Below, piece by piece: positions 9,133 to 17,584 of a stretch of 64,000 nucleotides of DNA. Numbering within the stretch: the stretch's first letter is position 1; each line of letters begins with the position of its first letter. Below the pieces are notes generated by a model, which worked only from the letters and a program-made list of their open reading frames with translations, made no database searches and had not been told where the DNA came from. The DNA lies in contig NZ_CP039290.1 of assembly GCF_004798705.1 (NCBI RefSeq), positions 1,984,001-2,048,000 on the forward strand, written 5' to 3'. The DNA comes from Arthrobacter sp. PAMC25564 (GTDB lineage Bacteria; Actinomycetota; Actinomycetes; Actinomycetales; Micrococcaceae). The position numbers were made by a program, and so were the translations under genes.

Positions 9133-9159
9133 GCAGGAAAGTACTCCGCCGGAACTTCT

Positions 9160-9195
9160 GGGGGCACGGACCAACGGTCCGTGCCCCCTTTTTTT
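9160..9195 (+). terminator. Intrinsic terminator after the MHS transporter
   Basis: GGGGGCACGGACC, loop AAC, and GGTCCGTGCCCCC form a perfect 13-bp stem, followed by seven Ts (9189-9195). It begins 27 nt after the transporter stop codon. Confidence 0.92.
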
Positions 9196-9196
9196 G

Positions 9197-9263
9197 AGCA
9201 ACGCGGGGTCACATCGCGCCCATCCTGGAGGGGATTATGGGCGCGATGTGACCCCGCGTTGCT
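9197..9263. repeat. Dispersed intergenic palindrome, family A, copy 2
   Basis: Perfect 27-bp inverted repeat (arms 9197-9223 and 9237-9263, 13-nt loop), starting AGCAACGCGGGGTCACATCG. It sits directly behind the terminator, between two convergent genes. It shares both outer and inner arm sequence with 80-142. Confidence 0.85.
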
Positions 9264-9281
9264 GCCCAGGCGGCAAGGAAG

Positions 9282-10109
9282 TCAGGCGGCAAGGAAGCGG
9301 ATGGCACCCTGCTTGAACGCGCGGCTGGTGATGGAGTTGGTGTGGTTCCGGCCCGGCAGGACGAGCTGCTCCACCTGGGCGCCGGCCTTGGCGCCCAGGG
9401 CGGCGAGCTCCGGCATGGACCCGGCGCGGTCGTCCTTGTCCCCGGCCACGAGCAGCATCGGCACGCGCGGGACGGCCTCGGCGGCGTCGAAGGGCTCGCC
9501 CTTGATCGCCTCGACGAGGGAGAGCAGCGAGAAGATGTTGTTGCTGGGCAGCATCTGCGCCATCTTCAGCAGCCGCGCGGTTGATTCGTCGGCGATGGGG
9601 GTGCCGTCCGCCAGGTAGCGCTGCGCGGCGACGAGGTCGAAGTCGGCGAGGGGGTCGGCGATGTTCGGACCGCCCAGGACCAACCGGTGGACGAGTTCGT
9701 GCTGGGTGGCGCCGAATTCCCAGGCCAGCCGCGCGCCCAGCGAATAGCCGATCACGTCGAGCCCGCTGGATGGATCGCCGTCGCGCAGGGGCCGAGCTCC
9801 GGCGTCGACCGCTATCTGGAGCAGATCCGCGCGGATCCGGCTGGGGGCGTAGGAGTCCATGTCCTCGGGGGCGCCGCTGCGGCCGTGGCCGGGCAGGTCC
9901 ACGGTGATGACGCGGCGGCCGGCCTCGAGCAGGGCCGTCAGCCAGCCGGTGTCCTCCCAGTTGAGCCGGGCGGAGGAGGAGAAGCCGTGCAACAGCAGCA
10001 CGGGGCGCAGGCCGGCGTCGGTCCCGGGCTCGTAAACCGCGACATACAGCTGGGGGTCGGTGCCTTCCACGGTGTGGGAATGCTGCTCGCCGGTGTGTCT
10101 GCCGCTCAT
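9282..10109 (-). CDS. Alpha/beta hydrolase in the 2-oxo-acid dehydrogenase operon
   Basis: About 275 residues with an alpha/beta-hydrolase fold: oxyanion-region LLHGFSSSARLNWED, VDLPGHGRSG, nucleophile elbow GYSLGARLAWEFG, an acid region near VAGDKDDR and the histidine in PGRNHTN. The ATG at 10109 lies 4 nt past the stop of the lipoyl protein, so it is the last gene of the operon. In some acetoin-type complexes the E2 component is one polypeptide with a lipoyl domain fused to an alpha/beta-hydrolase fold; here the same two parts look split into two genes. Whether it acts in acyl transfer or as a separate hydrolase is inference. Confidence 0.82.
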   Translation of the reverse strand: MSGRHTGEQHSHTVEGTDPQLYVAVYEPGTDAGLRPVLLLHGFSSSARLNWEDTGWLTALLEAGRRVITVDLPGHGRSGAPEDMDSYAPSRIRADLLQIAVDAGARPLRDGDPSSGLDVIGYSLGARLAWEFGATQHELVHRLVLGGPNIADPLADFDLVAAQRYLADGTPIADESTARLLKMAQMLPSNNIFSLLSLVEAIKGEPFDAAEAVPRVPMLLVAGDKDDRAGSMPELAALGAKAGAQVEQLVLPGRNHTNSITSRAFKQGAIRFLAA

Positions 10110-10113
10110 GGTG

Positions 10114-10443
10114 TCAGTCCTCATCAAGTACGGCGCTCAGGCGGACCCGGCGCTTCGGTGCCTCTTCCTTCGGGACGGTGCCCACAATGCCGGCGGTGTT
10201 GTCCGGCACTTCAAACACAATCAGGGGCTCGCCGACATTGATTTTGTCACCGGGCCCGCCGTGGATACGCACTACCTTACCTGCCTGCGGGCTGGGCAGT
10301 TCAACGGCGGATTTGGTGGTTTCAACCTCCACGAGGGGCTGGTTGCGTTCCACCTGATCGCCGGGCGAAACCAGCCATTCGAGCACGGTCGCCTCGATCA
10401 GGCCTTCACCGAGATCCGGGAGCGGGAAGGAAATTTCAGCCAC
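10114..10443 (-). CDS. Stand-alone lipoyl-domain protein (truncated E2-like)
   Basis: 109-residue protein consisting of one biotinyl/lipoyl domain: FPLPDLGEGLIEATVLEW, then the lipoylation site VETTKSAVE with the modified lysine in ETTKSA at about 44, and a tail ending RRVRLSAVLDED. There is no peripheral subunit-binding domain and no catalytic acyltransferase core, which normal E2 proteins have (400-600 residues). The GTG at 10443 overlaps the end of the E1 beta gene by 8 nt. It would act as the swinging-arm acyl carrier for the adjacent E1; which protein finishes the acyl transfer is not visible here. Confidence 0.88.
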   Translation of the reverse strand: MAEISFPLPDLGEGLIEATVLEWLVSPGDQVERNQPLVEVETTKSAVELPSPQAGKVVRIHGGPGDKINVGEPLIVFEVPDNTAGIVGTVPKEEAPKRRVRLSAVLDED

Positions 10444-11485
10444 GTTTGTACTCCAATACTCGCTGGATCCCGAAGAGGATCCGGTCAATGTTCGGGATGT
10501 ATTCGTCCTCCAGGTCGCCCGAGGGATACGGGACGTCGAAGCCGGTGACACGCTCCACGGGTGCCTTGAGGGTGTCGAAGCAGGCCTGGGTGATCAGCTG
10601 TGCCACTTCGGCGCCCAGCCCCGAGGTCAGTGGCGCCTCATGGACGACGACGGCGCGCCGCGTCTTCCGCACGGAAGCGGCCAGGGACCCGGCGTCGATC
10701 GGCTTGAGCCAGCGCAGGTCCAGGACCTCGACGTCGATCCCGTCCTCGGCGGCGAGTCCGGCCACCTGCAGGCAGCGTGCGACCATGGCGCCCCAGGCGA
10801 CCAGGGTGAGGTGCCGCCCCTCGCGCATGACCTTGGCGCCGGTGGGGGCGCCGTCGGCGGCATCGGCCCGGGCGGGGTCGACGTCGCCCTTCTGCCAGTA
10901 GCGGGACTTCGGCTCCATGAAGATCACCGGGTCCGGCCGGGTGGCGGCGTACTTGAGCAGGTGGTAGGCCTCGTGCGGGTTCGACGGCGAGACCACCTTG
11001 AGCCCGGGAACGTGGGCGAAGAGTGCCTCGAGGCTTTCGCCGTGGTGTTCGGGGGCACGGATGCCGCCGAAGCTGGGCACGCGGAGCGTGATCGGCATCG
11101 GCAGGGTGCCGCGGCTGCGGTAGTTCATCCGGGCGACCTGGCAGACGATCTGGTTGATCGCGGGGTAGGCGAAGCCGTCGAACTGGACCTCGGGAATGGG
11201 GTGGAAGCCGGCCATCGCCAGGCCCACGGACATGCCGAGGATGCCGGATTCCGCCAGCGGGGTGTCGAAGACCCGCTGGTCGCCGTGTTTGGCCTGAAGC
11301 CCGTCGGTGATGCGGAAGACGCCGCCGAGCCGGCCGCAGTCCTCGCCGAAGACCAGGGTTTTCGGGTTTTCCGCGAGGACCTCGTCCAGGGCGCGGTTCA
11401 GGGCCTGCTGCATGGAAAGGACCACGGTGTTCGCGGTGGCGCCGGCAGCCACGGTGGTTCCGCCTTCGAGAATCGAGTTAGACAT
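10436..11485 (-). CDS. 2-oxo-acid dehydrogenase E1 component, beta subunit
   Basis: 349-residue transketolase-type beta subunit. Hallmarks include FGEDCGRLGGVFRITDGL near the N-terminus, FDTPLAESGILGMSVGLAM, EVQFDGFAYPAINQI, and RVTGFDVPYP near the C-terminus. With the alpha subunit it decarboxylates a 2-oxo acid with thiamine diphosphate and passes the acyl group to lipoamide. The ATG at 11485 overlaps the end of the alpha gene by 8 nt. Substrate is uncertain: branched-chain 2-oxo acids, pyruvate and acetoin enzymes share these motifs. A longer upstream reading frame lies inside the alpha gene and was not used. Confidence 0.9.
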   Translation of the reverse strand: MSNSILEGGTTVAAGATANTVVLSMQQALNRALDEVLAENPKTLVFGEDCGRLGGVFRITDGLQAKHGDQRVFDTPLAESGILGMSVGLAMAGFHPIPEVQFDGFAYPAINQIVCQVARMNYRSRGTLPMPITLRVPSFGGIRAPEHHGESLEALFAHVPGLKVVSPSNPHEAYHLLKYAATRPDPVIFMEPKSRYWQKGDVDPARADAADGAPTGAKVMREGRHLTLVAWGAMVARCLQVAGLAAEDGIDVEVLDLRWLKPIDAGSLAASVRKTRRAVVVHEAPLTSGLGAEVAQLITQACFDTLKAPVERVTGFDVPYPSGDLEDEYIPNIDRILFGIQRVLEYKRG

Positions 11486-12515
11486 GTTCGGACTCCTCGC
11501 GCCAGCTGGCGGCCTGGGCTTGCAGGGTCGGGGTGGTTTCCTGGAAGACCAGGTCAAACATTTCGGCGCCGGGGCGCGGGCCGAGCGCCTGGACGCCCGT
11601 CCTGATCTGCTCCTCTTCGGCCTTGGCCGCGGCCAGGGCCTCGGCGAAGAAGGCCTCATCGGCGATCCCCTCGGTGAGCAGCCGCTGCCGGAACCGTTCG
11701 AGCGGGTCGGCGCCGGCGCCGTCGCGCTCCTCGGCCAGGGAGCGGTAGCGTCCCGGGTCATCGGAGGTGGAGTGCGGGCCGCGGCGGTAGGTCATGGCCT
11801 CGATGACCACGGGGCCGTTGCCGGCGCGGGCGTGGGCGAAGGCACGCCGGGTGGCCTCGACGACGGCGACGACGTCGTCGCCGTCGATCTGCAGCGCGGG
11901 CATGCCGTAGCCGGCGGCGCGGGCGGCGACGGAGCCGCCGGCCACCTGGCGTTCGGTGGGGACCGAGATGGCCCAGCCGTTGTTCTGGACGAAGAACACC
12001 ACGGGGGCTTTCATCACGGCGGCGAAGTTCATGGCCTCGTGGACGTCACCCTGCGAGGAGGCGCCGTCGCCGAAGTAGCTCAGCGCGACGCCGTCTTTGT
12101 GGTCCAGCGTCTGGCCGTGGGCCCAGCCGACGGCGTGCAGCACGGAGCCGGCCACCACGGCCTGGATCGGGGCGAGCCGGGACTCCAGCGGGTTGTAGAG
12201 TCCGCCGTGCCACGTGGCCTTGTGGGTGGACATGTAGGCGATCATGTCCACGCCCATGGTCCGGGCCACGCCCATCTCGCGGTAGGTGGGAAAGACGAAG
12301 TCACGCGTGGTGTCCACGGCGTAGCCGCTGCCCACCTGGGCTGCTTCCTGGCCGAGCTCGGGCGCGTAGCCGGGGATCAGGCCCTGCCGCTGCCATGCGA
12401 TGGCCGAAGTGTCGAGGTGGCGGACCGCCACCATCAGCGAGTAGAGCTCGCGGAGCTGGGCAGGAGCGAGCGGCGCGGCAACGTCGCCGGAAGCCACCGG
12501 GGGGAGTGTGTCCAT
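11478..12515 (-). CDS. 2-oxo-acid dehydrogenase E1 component, alpha subunit
   Basis: 345-residue thiamine diphosphate-binding subunit. The GDG-to-NN binding motif is visible at about 159-189 (GDGASSQGDVHEA to FVQNN). The phosphorylation-loop-like YRRGPHSTSDD and the substrate-region PGYAPELGQEAAQ are also present. The ATG at 12515 is supported by TAGGGT (12523-12528, minus strand) ending 7 nt upstream, a leaderless arrangement. It is the first gene of a four-gene leftward operon. Sequence is most like pyruvate/branched-chain E1 alpha; the exact substrate cannot be told. Confidence 0.9.
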   Translation of the reverse strand: MDTLPPVASGDVAAPLAPAQLRELYSLMVAVRHLDTSAIAWQRQGLIPGYAPELGQEAAQVGSGYAVDTTRDFVFPTYREMGVARTMGVDMIAYMSTHKATWHGGLYNPLESRLAPIQAVVAGSVLHAVGWAHGQTLDHKDGVALSYFGDGASSQGDVHEAMNFAAVMKAPVVFFVQNNGWAISVPTERQVAGGSVAARAAGYGMPALQIDGDDVVAVVEATRRAFAHARAGNGPVVIEAMTYRRGPHSTSDDPGRYRSLAEERDGAGADPLERFRQRLLTEGIADEAFFAEALAAAKAEEEQIRTGVQALGPRPGAEMFDLVFQETTPTLQAQAASWREESEHV

Positions 12516-12528
12516 GCCTGTGACCCTA
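12516..12528 (-). promoter_or_regulatory. -10 box of the E1 alpha operon
   Basis: TAGGGT on the minus strand (12523-12528) precedes the ATG by 7 nt. About 55 nt upstream are two direct TTGCCCG motifs (12586-12603 region), which may bind an operon regulator; that is speculative. Confidence 0.45.
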
Positions 12529-12661
12529 GTCACCCCAACCTGCCTGGGCAATCAGCTCAGGAAACGCTGGCCAGACTGCACAAAGTTGCCCGTCTTTGCC
12601 CGACATAGATTGACAGTTTGTATAGCTTTTGCTGCGCCGGACTTAGGGGTGCGGCGGCGGG

Positions 12662-14032
12662 TTAGGTGCGGGCGCGGGTCACGCGGGCGCCGATCCAGCA
12701 GGCCGCGGCGATGCCGGCGACGAGCGCCATGGTGCTGAAGAGCTGCTTGCTGCTGTCCGGGCTGCTGAAGCCGACGGCGAAGATCAGCGCCAGGAGCACG
12801 AGCCCGAAGATGGTCAATCCGGGGAAGCCCTTCATCCGCAGCGGCAGGGCCGTACCGTCACGGTCCGCACGGCGGCGGAGGATCAGCTGGGACACGAGGG
12901 CGGAGCCCCACACCACGAGGCAGGTGGAACCGACCAGTTGGAACAGGGCCGGAAGGATCCGGTCGGGGAAGAGCAGTTCCAGCACGGCGGCCAGGAAACC
13001 GAACGCCACCGAGATGCCGACGGCCACCATCGGGACCCTGGCCTTGTTGAGCCTGGACAGGATCCGTGGAGCCTCGCCGCGCTCGGACAGTGAGTACGCC
13101 ATCCGCGACGCGCCGTAGAGGTTCGCGTTCAGTGCGGAGAGGAGTGCGACGACGGCGACCAGCGTGATGGCGGTGCCCGCCCCCGGAATCCGGGCCACGT
13201 CCAGGACGCCTGCAAACGGGGACTTCAGGGCCGATGACGTTGACGGGAGGATCGCCGCGATGACGAAGACGGAGCCGATGTAGAACACCAGGATCCGCCA
13301 CACCACGGTGCGGATGGCCACGCCCACGCTGTGTTGCGGGTTTTCGGTCTCCGCCGCGGCCACGCTGACAATCTCGGTGCCGCCGAAGGCGAAGATCACG
13401 ACGAAGAGGGCGGTGGCGATGCCGCCAAGGCCCGCCGGCGCGAAGCCGGAGGTGATGTTGCCCAGCCCGGGGGAGGCAACATCGGGGAGCCAGCCGAGCA
13501 GCAGGGCGACGCCGACGCCGAGGAACAGCAGGATGGCCGCGACCTTGAGGATGGCGAACCAGAATTCGAACTCGCCGAAGTTCTTCACCCCGGCCAGGTT
13601 GATGGCCGTGAACAGGGACATGAAGATCAGCGACAGCGCCCATACGGGGATCACCGGCCATACCGTGGACAGCAGTGCCGAGGCGCCGAGGGCCTCGGCT
13701 GCGATGACCACCACAAGCTGCAGCCACCAGAGCCAGCCCACGGTGGCACCTGCCGTCTTACCCATCGCCTTCTGCGCGTACACGGAAAATGCACCGCTGT
13801 TCGGGTTGGCGGCGGCCATCTCGCCCAGGGCCCACATGACCAGGATGATCAGCGTTCCGGCCACAAGGTAGGAGACCAGCACGGCAGGGCCTGCTGCCTG
13901 GATTCCTGCCCCTGAGCCGAGGAACAGGCCGGCGCCGATCGCGCTCCCGAGTCCCATCATGGTGAGCTGGCGTGGCTTCATGCTGTGGCCGAGCTTCACG
14001 GACCGGTGTTCCGCGGTGGACTTCATTGTCAT
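12662..14032 (-). CDS. Amino-acid permease, APC superfamily
   Basis: 456-residue membrane transporter with about 12 hydrophobic segments. The N-terminal signature KPRQLTMMGLGSAIGAGLFL is typical of the amino acid transporter (AAT) branch (CycA, GabP, ProY). The ATG at 14032 has GAAGG about 8 nt upstream; a second ATG at 14026 is possible. It is divergent from an Lrp/AsnC regulator, which commonly controls such permeases. Substrate cannot be told from sequence. Confidence 0.88.
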   Translation of the reverse strand: MTMKSTAEHRSVKLGHSMKPRQLTMMGLGSAIGAGLFLGSGAGIQAAGPAVLVSYLVAGTLIILVMWALGEMAAANPNSGAFSVYAQKAMGKTAGATVGWLWWLQLVVVIAAEALGASALLSTVWPVIPVWALSLIFMSLFTAINLAGVKNFGEFEFWFAILKVAAILLFLGVGVALLLGWLPDVASPGLGNITSGFAPAGLGGIATALFVVIFAFGGTEIVSVAAAETENPQHSVGVAIRTVVWRILVFYIGSVFVIAAILPSTSSALKSPFAGVLDVARIPGAGTAITLVAVVALLSALNANLYGASRMAYSLSERGEAPRILSRLNKARVPMVAVGISVAFGFLAAVLELLFPDRILPALFQLVGSTCLVVWGSALVSQLILRRRADRDGTALPLRMKGFPGLTIFGLVLLALIFAVGFSSPDSSKQLFSTMALVAGIAAACWIGARVTRART

Positions 14033-14219
14033 GTGGCGAACCTTCGTGTGGTTTTTGATCTGTGTGTCCTTCTGGGACTTATTGAATTTACCGCCTTTGA
14101 ATCCTCCCGCCGGCCACGCGCGGCACGGCCGCCGTGAGAGCATGGTGGCAGTTTGTCAGCCTAAAATGCAGTGCCGGCAGCGGTTTGTCCTGCTGCCATC
14201 GCCGGGGAAAGGAAATCCT

Positions 14220-14693
14220 ATGGATGTGGATGCTCTGGACGCGAAGATTGTCCGATTCTTCACGGATTCACCGCGGGCCTCTGTCCTGGAGGCTTCCCGC
14301 GTGCTGAAGGTGGCCCGCGCCACCGTGCAGTCCCGCCTCGACCGGATGCAGGACAGTGGTGTCATAGGCTCCTGGGTCCCGCAGCCGGATCCGGCGCACT
14401 TCGGTTATCCGGTGGTGGCGTTCTGTTCCCTGACCATCAACCAGGACCTCGGTCACGACGCCGTCGTGGAGGCCCTGGCGCGGATCCCCGAACTGATCGA
14501 AATCCACACGGTCTCCGGGAGTTCGGACCTGATGGCACGCATCGCCGCGCGTTCCAACCCGGACCTCCAGCGGGTGCTCGACGCCATGATCGCCACCCGG
14601 ACCGTGTTGCGGTCCTCCTCGGTGATCGTGCTGAACACCCATTTCCAGGGCCGCACCCTGCCGCTGCTGGAAGCCGCCGCCCAGGGCCGGTGA
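14220..14693 (+). CDS. Lrp/AsnC family transcriptional regulator
   Basis: 157-residue regulator with an N-terminal AsnC helix-turn-helix (LDAKIVRFFTDSPRASVLEA, ARATVQSRLDRM) and a C-terminal RAM domain (VVAFCSLTIN, GSSDLMARIAARS). The ATG at 14220 follows AAAGGA by 6 nt. Divergent orientation with 187 nt to the amino-acid permease suggests that it regulates that gene in response to an amino acid. Confidence 0.9.
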   Translation: MDVDALDAKIVRFFTDSPRASVLEASRVLKVARATVQSRLDRMQDSGVIGSWVPQPDPAHFGYPVVAFCSLTINQDLGHDAVVEALARIPELIEIHTVSGSSDLMARIAARSNPDLQRVLDAMIATRTVLRSSSVIVLNTHFQGRTLPLLEAAAQGR

Positions 14694-14726
14694 CCCGGCC
14701 AATGACCCGGCCAATGACCCGGGTGA
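14691..14726. repeat. Short tandem repeat between convergent genes
   Basis: Three consecutive copies of TGACCCGG spaced by CCAA span the stop codon of the Lrp/AsnC gene and reach the 3' end of the next convergent gene. No function is suggested. Confidence 0.6.
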
Positions 14727-14727
14727 C

Positions 14728-15354
14728 CTAGAGGACGCTGAGGTTTCCGGGAAGGCCGGACCGGCCGGTCAGCAGGAGCAGCAACTCCGCCGCCGTGGGC
14801 AGATGGGCGCCGACCGCCGCCGCGAGTTCCAGCGAGGCCGCGACCGCAGGGCGGAGGGCCGGCGGTGCGGGGAGATCCAGCGCGCGGGCCAGATCCAGGC
14901 TGTGTACGGCGAGTTCGAAGGTGCGGGTCGGCAGGTAGCCGGTCAGCGTCATCGCTCCCGCCGGGGTTCCGACGGCCGCATCGTCCGGCGTGTTCCCGAG
15001 CAGGGTCGTGACCCGCTGGACGAGATCCTGTACGGCTGCGGCCGGGTCATCGCCCAGGGCCTGGCCTGCGTCGCGGCCGCGCTGGGCGATCATCTCCGGG
15101 TCAGCGGCACGGCGGACGGCCAGGAAATAGGCCACCGGGCCGTCCACCAGCTCCCCGGCAGCCGGTGTGGAGAGGTAGCTTTCGACCGTGCCCAGGGCAC
15201 GGCTTGCGTGGCCGGTGAGCCCGCGGACGTCCCATTCGCCCAGCGCGGGCTGCGCCCAGGCGCCCTCCGGCACCTGTCCGACCAGTTCGAGGAAGGCATT
15301 TGCCGCCCCCAAGTAGCAGGATCTGATTCTTTCGCCGTCCAAAGTGCCGTCCAT
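14728..15354 (-). CDS. MDMPI/DinB-like family protein (mycothiol-dependent isomerase type)
   Basis: 208 residues with the maleylpyruvate isomerase N-terminal (DinB-like four-helix) pattern: ALGEWDVRGLTGHASRALGTV near 38-58 contains the WDV..L..H metal-site signature, and ELAVHSLDLARAL near 160 gives the later histidine. Members of this family in actinobacteria often use mycothiol; individual substrates are mostly unknown. It lies alone, convergent with the Lrp/AsnC gene and divergent from nrtR. Confidence 0.75.
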   Translation of the reverse strand: MDGTLDGERIRSCYLGAANAFLELVGQVPEGAWAQPALGEWDVRGLTGHASRALGTVESYLSTPAAGELVDGPVAYFLAVRRAADPEMIAQRGRDAGQALGDDPAAAVQDLVQRVTTLLGNTPDDAAVGTPAGAMTLTGYLPTRTFELAVHSLDLARALDLPAPPALRPAVAASLELAAAVGAHLPTAAELLLLLTGRSGLPGNLSVL

Positions 15355-15460
15355 AACGCCGATTAATACCGCTCCGGGCCCCGGCTTACAACCATGGACG
15401 CCAGGACGGAGCGCCCGGTGTGAGCTGCAACATTTTGCCGATGCGGGAACGGGTCGTAGA

Positions 15461-15491
15461 ATTAGTTCTAGTCAAATTGACTATAACTAGT
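15461..15491. promoter_or_regulatory. Putative NrtR operator of the nad operon
   Basis: Near-perfect palindrome: TTAGTTCTAGTCAA (15462-15475) and TTGACTATAACTAG (15477-15490) match at 12 of 14 pairs around a single central A. It lies 76 nt before nrtR and includes a possible -10 (TATAAC, 15482-15487). NrtR repressors are known to bind palindromes upstream of NAD genes, so self-control of the operon is likely. Confidence 0.75.
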
Positions 15492-15566
15492 CCGGCGGTC
15501 GGTCCGGAACCCTCCGGGCGGTCCCGCAGGGACAGCCCAGAAGTCCGGAATGCGGGGTGAATCACC

Positions 15567-16277
15567 GTGTATGCCACAGCCGCCAATGTCTCGGAGCGCC
15601 AACTCGCCCCGCCGTCGCTGGCCATCTCCACCGTGATCTTCGCACTGCGCCCCAGCGAGCGTTCCGGACGCCCCACCCTCTGGATCCCGCTGGTGCGCCG
15701 GATCAGGGAACCGTTCAAGGGGCTGTGGGCACTCCCGGGTGGACCGCTGACCCACTCCGAATCCCTGCAGGACGCCGCGTCCAGGAACCTGCGCGAAACC
15801 ACCGGGCTCGCCCCCAGCTACCTGGAACAGCTCTACGCCTTCGGCGGGCTGCACCGCTCGCCGACCCAGCGCGTGGTCTCGATCGTGTACTGGGCGCTGG
15901 TCCGGCCCACCGAGGCCGCGCTCGCCGACGAATCCGAAAACGTCCGGTGGCTCCGGGCGGACCGGCTCGGCGAGCTGGCCTTCGACCACAACGCGATCAT
16001 CGAGTACGCCCTGTGGCGGCTGCGGAACAAACTGGCCTACGGGGCCATCGCCTACCACCTGCTCGGTGAGTACTTCACCCTGGCCCAGGTCCGGGAGGTC
16101 TACGAGGCGGTCCTGGACCGCCAGCTGGACCCGGCCAACTTCCGCCGCCAGATCAAAGCCACGCCGGAGATCGAAGAAACCGGCGAATACCTCCAGGGCG
16201 GCAAACACCGCCCGCCCCGCCTCTACCGCTTCACCGGCCGCCCCGGCCTTGACCCAGACAACAGGAGCACACCATGA
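15567..16277 (+). CDS. nrtR: NrtR-type NUDIX transcriptional regulator of NAD synthesis
   Basis: 236-residue protein with an N-terminal NUDIX-like fold (residues 15-150; LWALPGGPLTHSESLQDAA and NLRETTGL correspond to a Nudix box) and a C-terminal winged helix (YHLLGEYFTLAQVREVYEAV to FRRQIKATPEIEETGE). The Nudix box looks degenerate, as in regulators that bind ADP-ribose rather than hydrolyse it. It starts with GTG at 15567 after GGGGTGA. The stop overlaps the nadA ATG by 4 nt, so it heads the nad operon. Confidence 0.9.
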   Translation: MYATAANVSERQLAPPSLAISTVIFALRPSERSGRPTLWIPLVRRIREPFKGLWALPGGPLTHSESLQDAASRNLRETTGLAPSYLEQLYAFGGLHRSPTQRVVSIVYWALVRPTEAALADESENVRWLRADRLGELAFDHNAIIEYALWRLRNKLAYGAIAYHLLGEYFTLAQVREVYEAVLDRQLDPANFRRQIKATPEIEETGEYLQGGKHRPPRLYRFTGRPGLDPDNRSTP

Positions 16278-17584
16278 GCAGCGTCAACACGGCAATCCAG
16301 CTGATCACGCGCGAACAGGCCACCACGCTGGCCGCCGGCCCTGCGGCCGCCTCGACCTGCAGCCCGGCGCTCGCCCGCGGGCCCTGGGACTACGACCTCG
16401 CCGAGGCGCTGGCCGGCCTGCCCGCCTACGGCCCCGGCGCCTCCGCCGCCGACGTCGCCCCGCCGTCGACCCCCCGCCAGATCCAGCTCCCGGAGGAATA
16501 CAAGCTGGCCGGCGACGCCGAACTGGACGCCCGGATCAGGGCTGCCAAGGCGGCGCTGGGGGACCGGGCGGTCATCCTGGGCCACTTCTACCAGCGCGAC
16601 GAGGTCGTCGAATACGCCGACTTCGTGGGCGACTCCTTCCAGCTCGCAAACGCGGCACTGACCCGGCCCGATGCCGAGGCCATCATCTTCTGCGGCGTGC
16701 ACTTCATGGCCGAGACCGCGGACATCCTGTCCCGGCCGGAGCAGGCCGTGATCCTGCCCAACCTCGCCGCCGGCTGCTCGATGGCGGACATGGCGGACAT
16801 CGACTCGGTGACCGAATGCTGGGAGCAGCTCGAAGAGCTGTTCGGCACGGAGCCCGACGCCCACGGCCGGGTTCCGGTGATCCCGGTCACCTACATGAAC
16901 TCCTCGGCTGCGCTCAAGGGCTTCTGCGGGGAGCACGGCGGCATTGTCTGCACCTCCTCCAACGCCGCCACGGTGCTTGAGTGGGCGTTCGAGCGAGGGC
17001 AGCGCGTGTTGTTCTTCCCGGACCAGCACCTGGGCCGCAACACCGCCAAGGCCATGGGCGTGCCGCTGGAGCAGATGCCGATGTGGAACCCGCGCAAGGA
17101 CCTTGGCGGCAACGACGAACAGACCCTCGAAGATTCCCGCGTGATCCTGTGGCACGGCTTCTGCTCGGTCCACAAGCGCTTCAACGTGGGCCAGATCGAG
17201 AAGGCCCGCGCCGAGTTCCCCGGCGTCCAGGTCATCGTGCACCCGGAATGCCCCATGGAGGTGGTGGATGCCGCGGATTCCGCCGGTTCCACCGACTTCA
17301 TCCGCAAGGCCATCGCCGCGGCCACGGAACCCACCACGTTTGCGATCGGCACCGAAATCAACCTGGTGAACCGGCTGGCCGCCGAATACCCGCAGCACAC
17401 CATCTTCTGCCTGGACCCGGTCATCTGCCCGTGCTCCACGATGTACCGCATCCATCCCGGTTACCTCGCGTGGGTCCTGGAGTCGCTGGTCCGCGGTGAA
17501 GTGGTCAACCGCATCACGGTTGAGGACGACGTCGCGGCCCCGGCCAGGGTCGCGCTCGAGCGGATGCTGGCGGCGCGGCCGTGA
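16274..17584 (+). CDS. nadA: Quinolinate synthase NadA
   Basis: [4Fe-4S] enzyme condensing iminoaspartate with dihydroxyacetone phosphate to quinolinate, the second step of de novo NAD synthesis. The 436-residue protein carries GHFYQRDEVVEYADFVGDS, FCGVHFMAE (first cluster Cys), PVTYMNSSAALKG, VCTSSNA, HPECPMEV and the C-terminal CLDPVICPCSTMYRI with the remaining Cys. The N-terminus has an extra, variable segment of about 70 residues common in actinobacteria. It is coupled to nrtR and nadB by 4-nt overlaps. Confidence 0.96.
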   Translation: MSSVNTAIQLITREQATTLAAGPAAASTCSPALARGPWDYDLAEALAGLPAYGPGASAADVAPPSTPRQIQLPEEYKLAGDAELDARIRAAKAALGDRAVILGHFYQRDEVVEYADFVGDSFQLANAALTRPDAEAIIFCGVHFMAETADILSRPEQAVILPNLAAGCSMADMADIDSVTECWEQLEELFGTEPDAHGRVPVIPVTYMNSSAALKGFCGEHGGIVCTSSNAATVLEWAFERGQRVLFFPDQHLGRNTAKAMGVPLEQMPMWNPRKDLGGNDEQTLEDSRVILWHGFCSVHKRFNVGQIEKARAEFPGVQVIVHPECPMEVVDAADSAGSTDFIRKAIAAATEPTTFAIGTEINLVNRLAAEYPQHTIFCLDPVICPCSTMYRIHPGYLAWVLESLVRGEVVNRITVEDDVAAPARVALERMLAARP

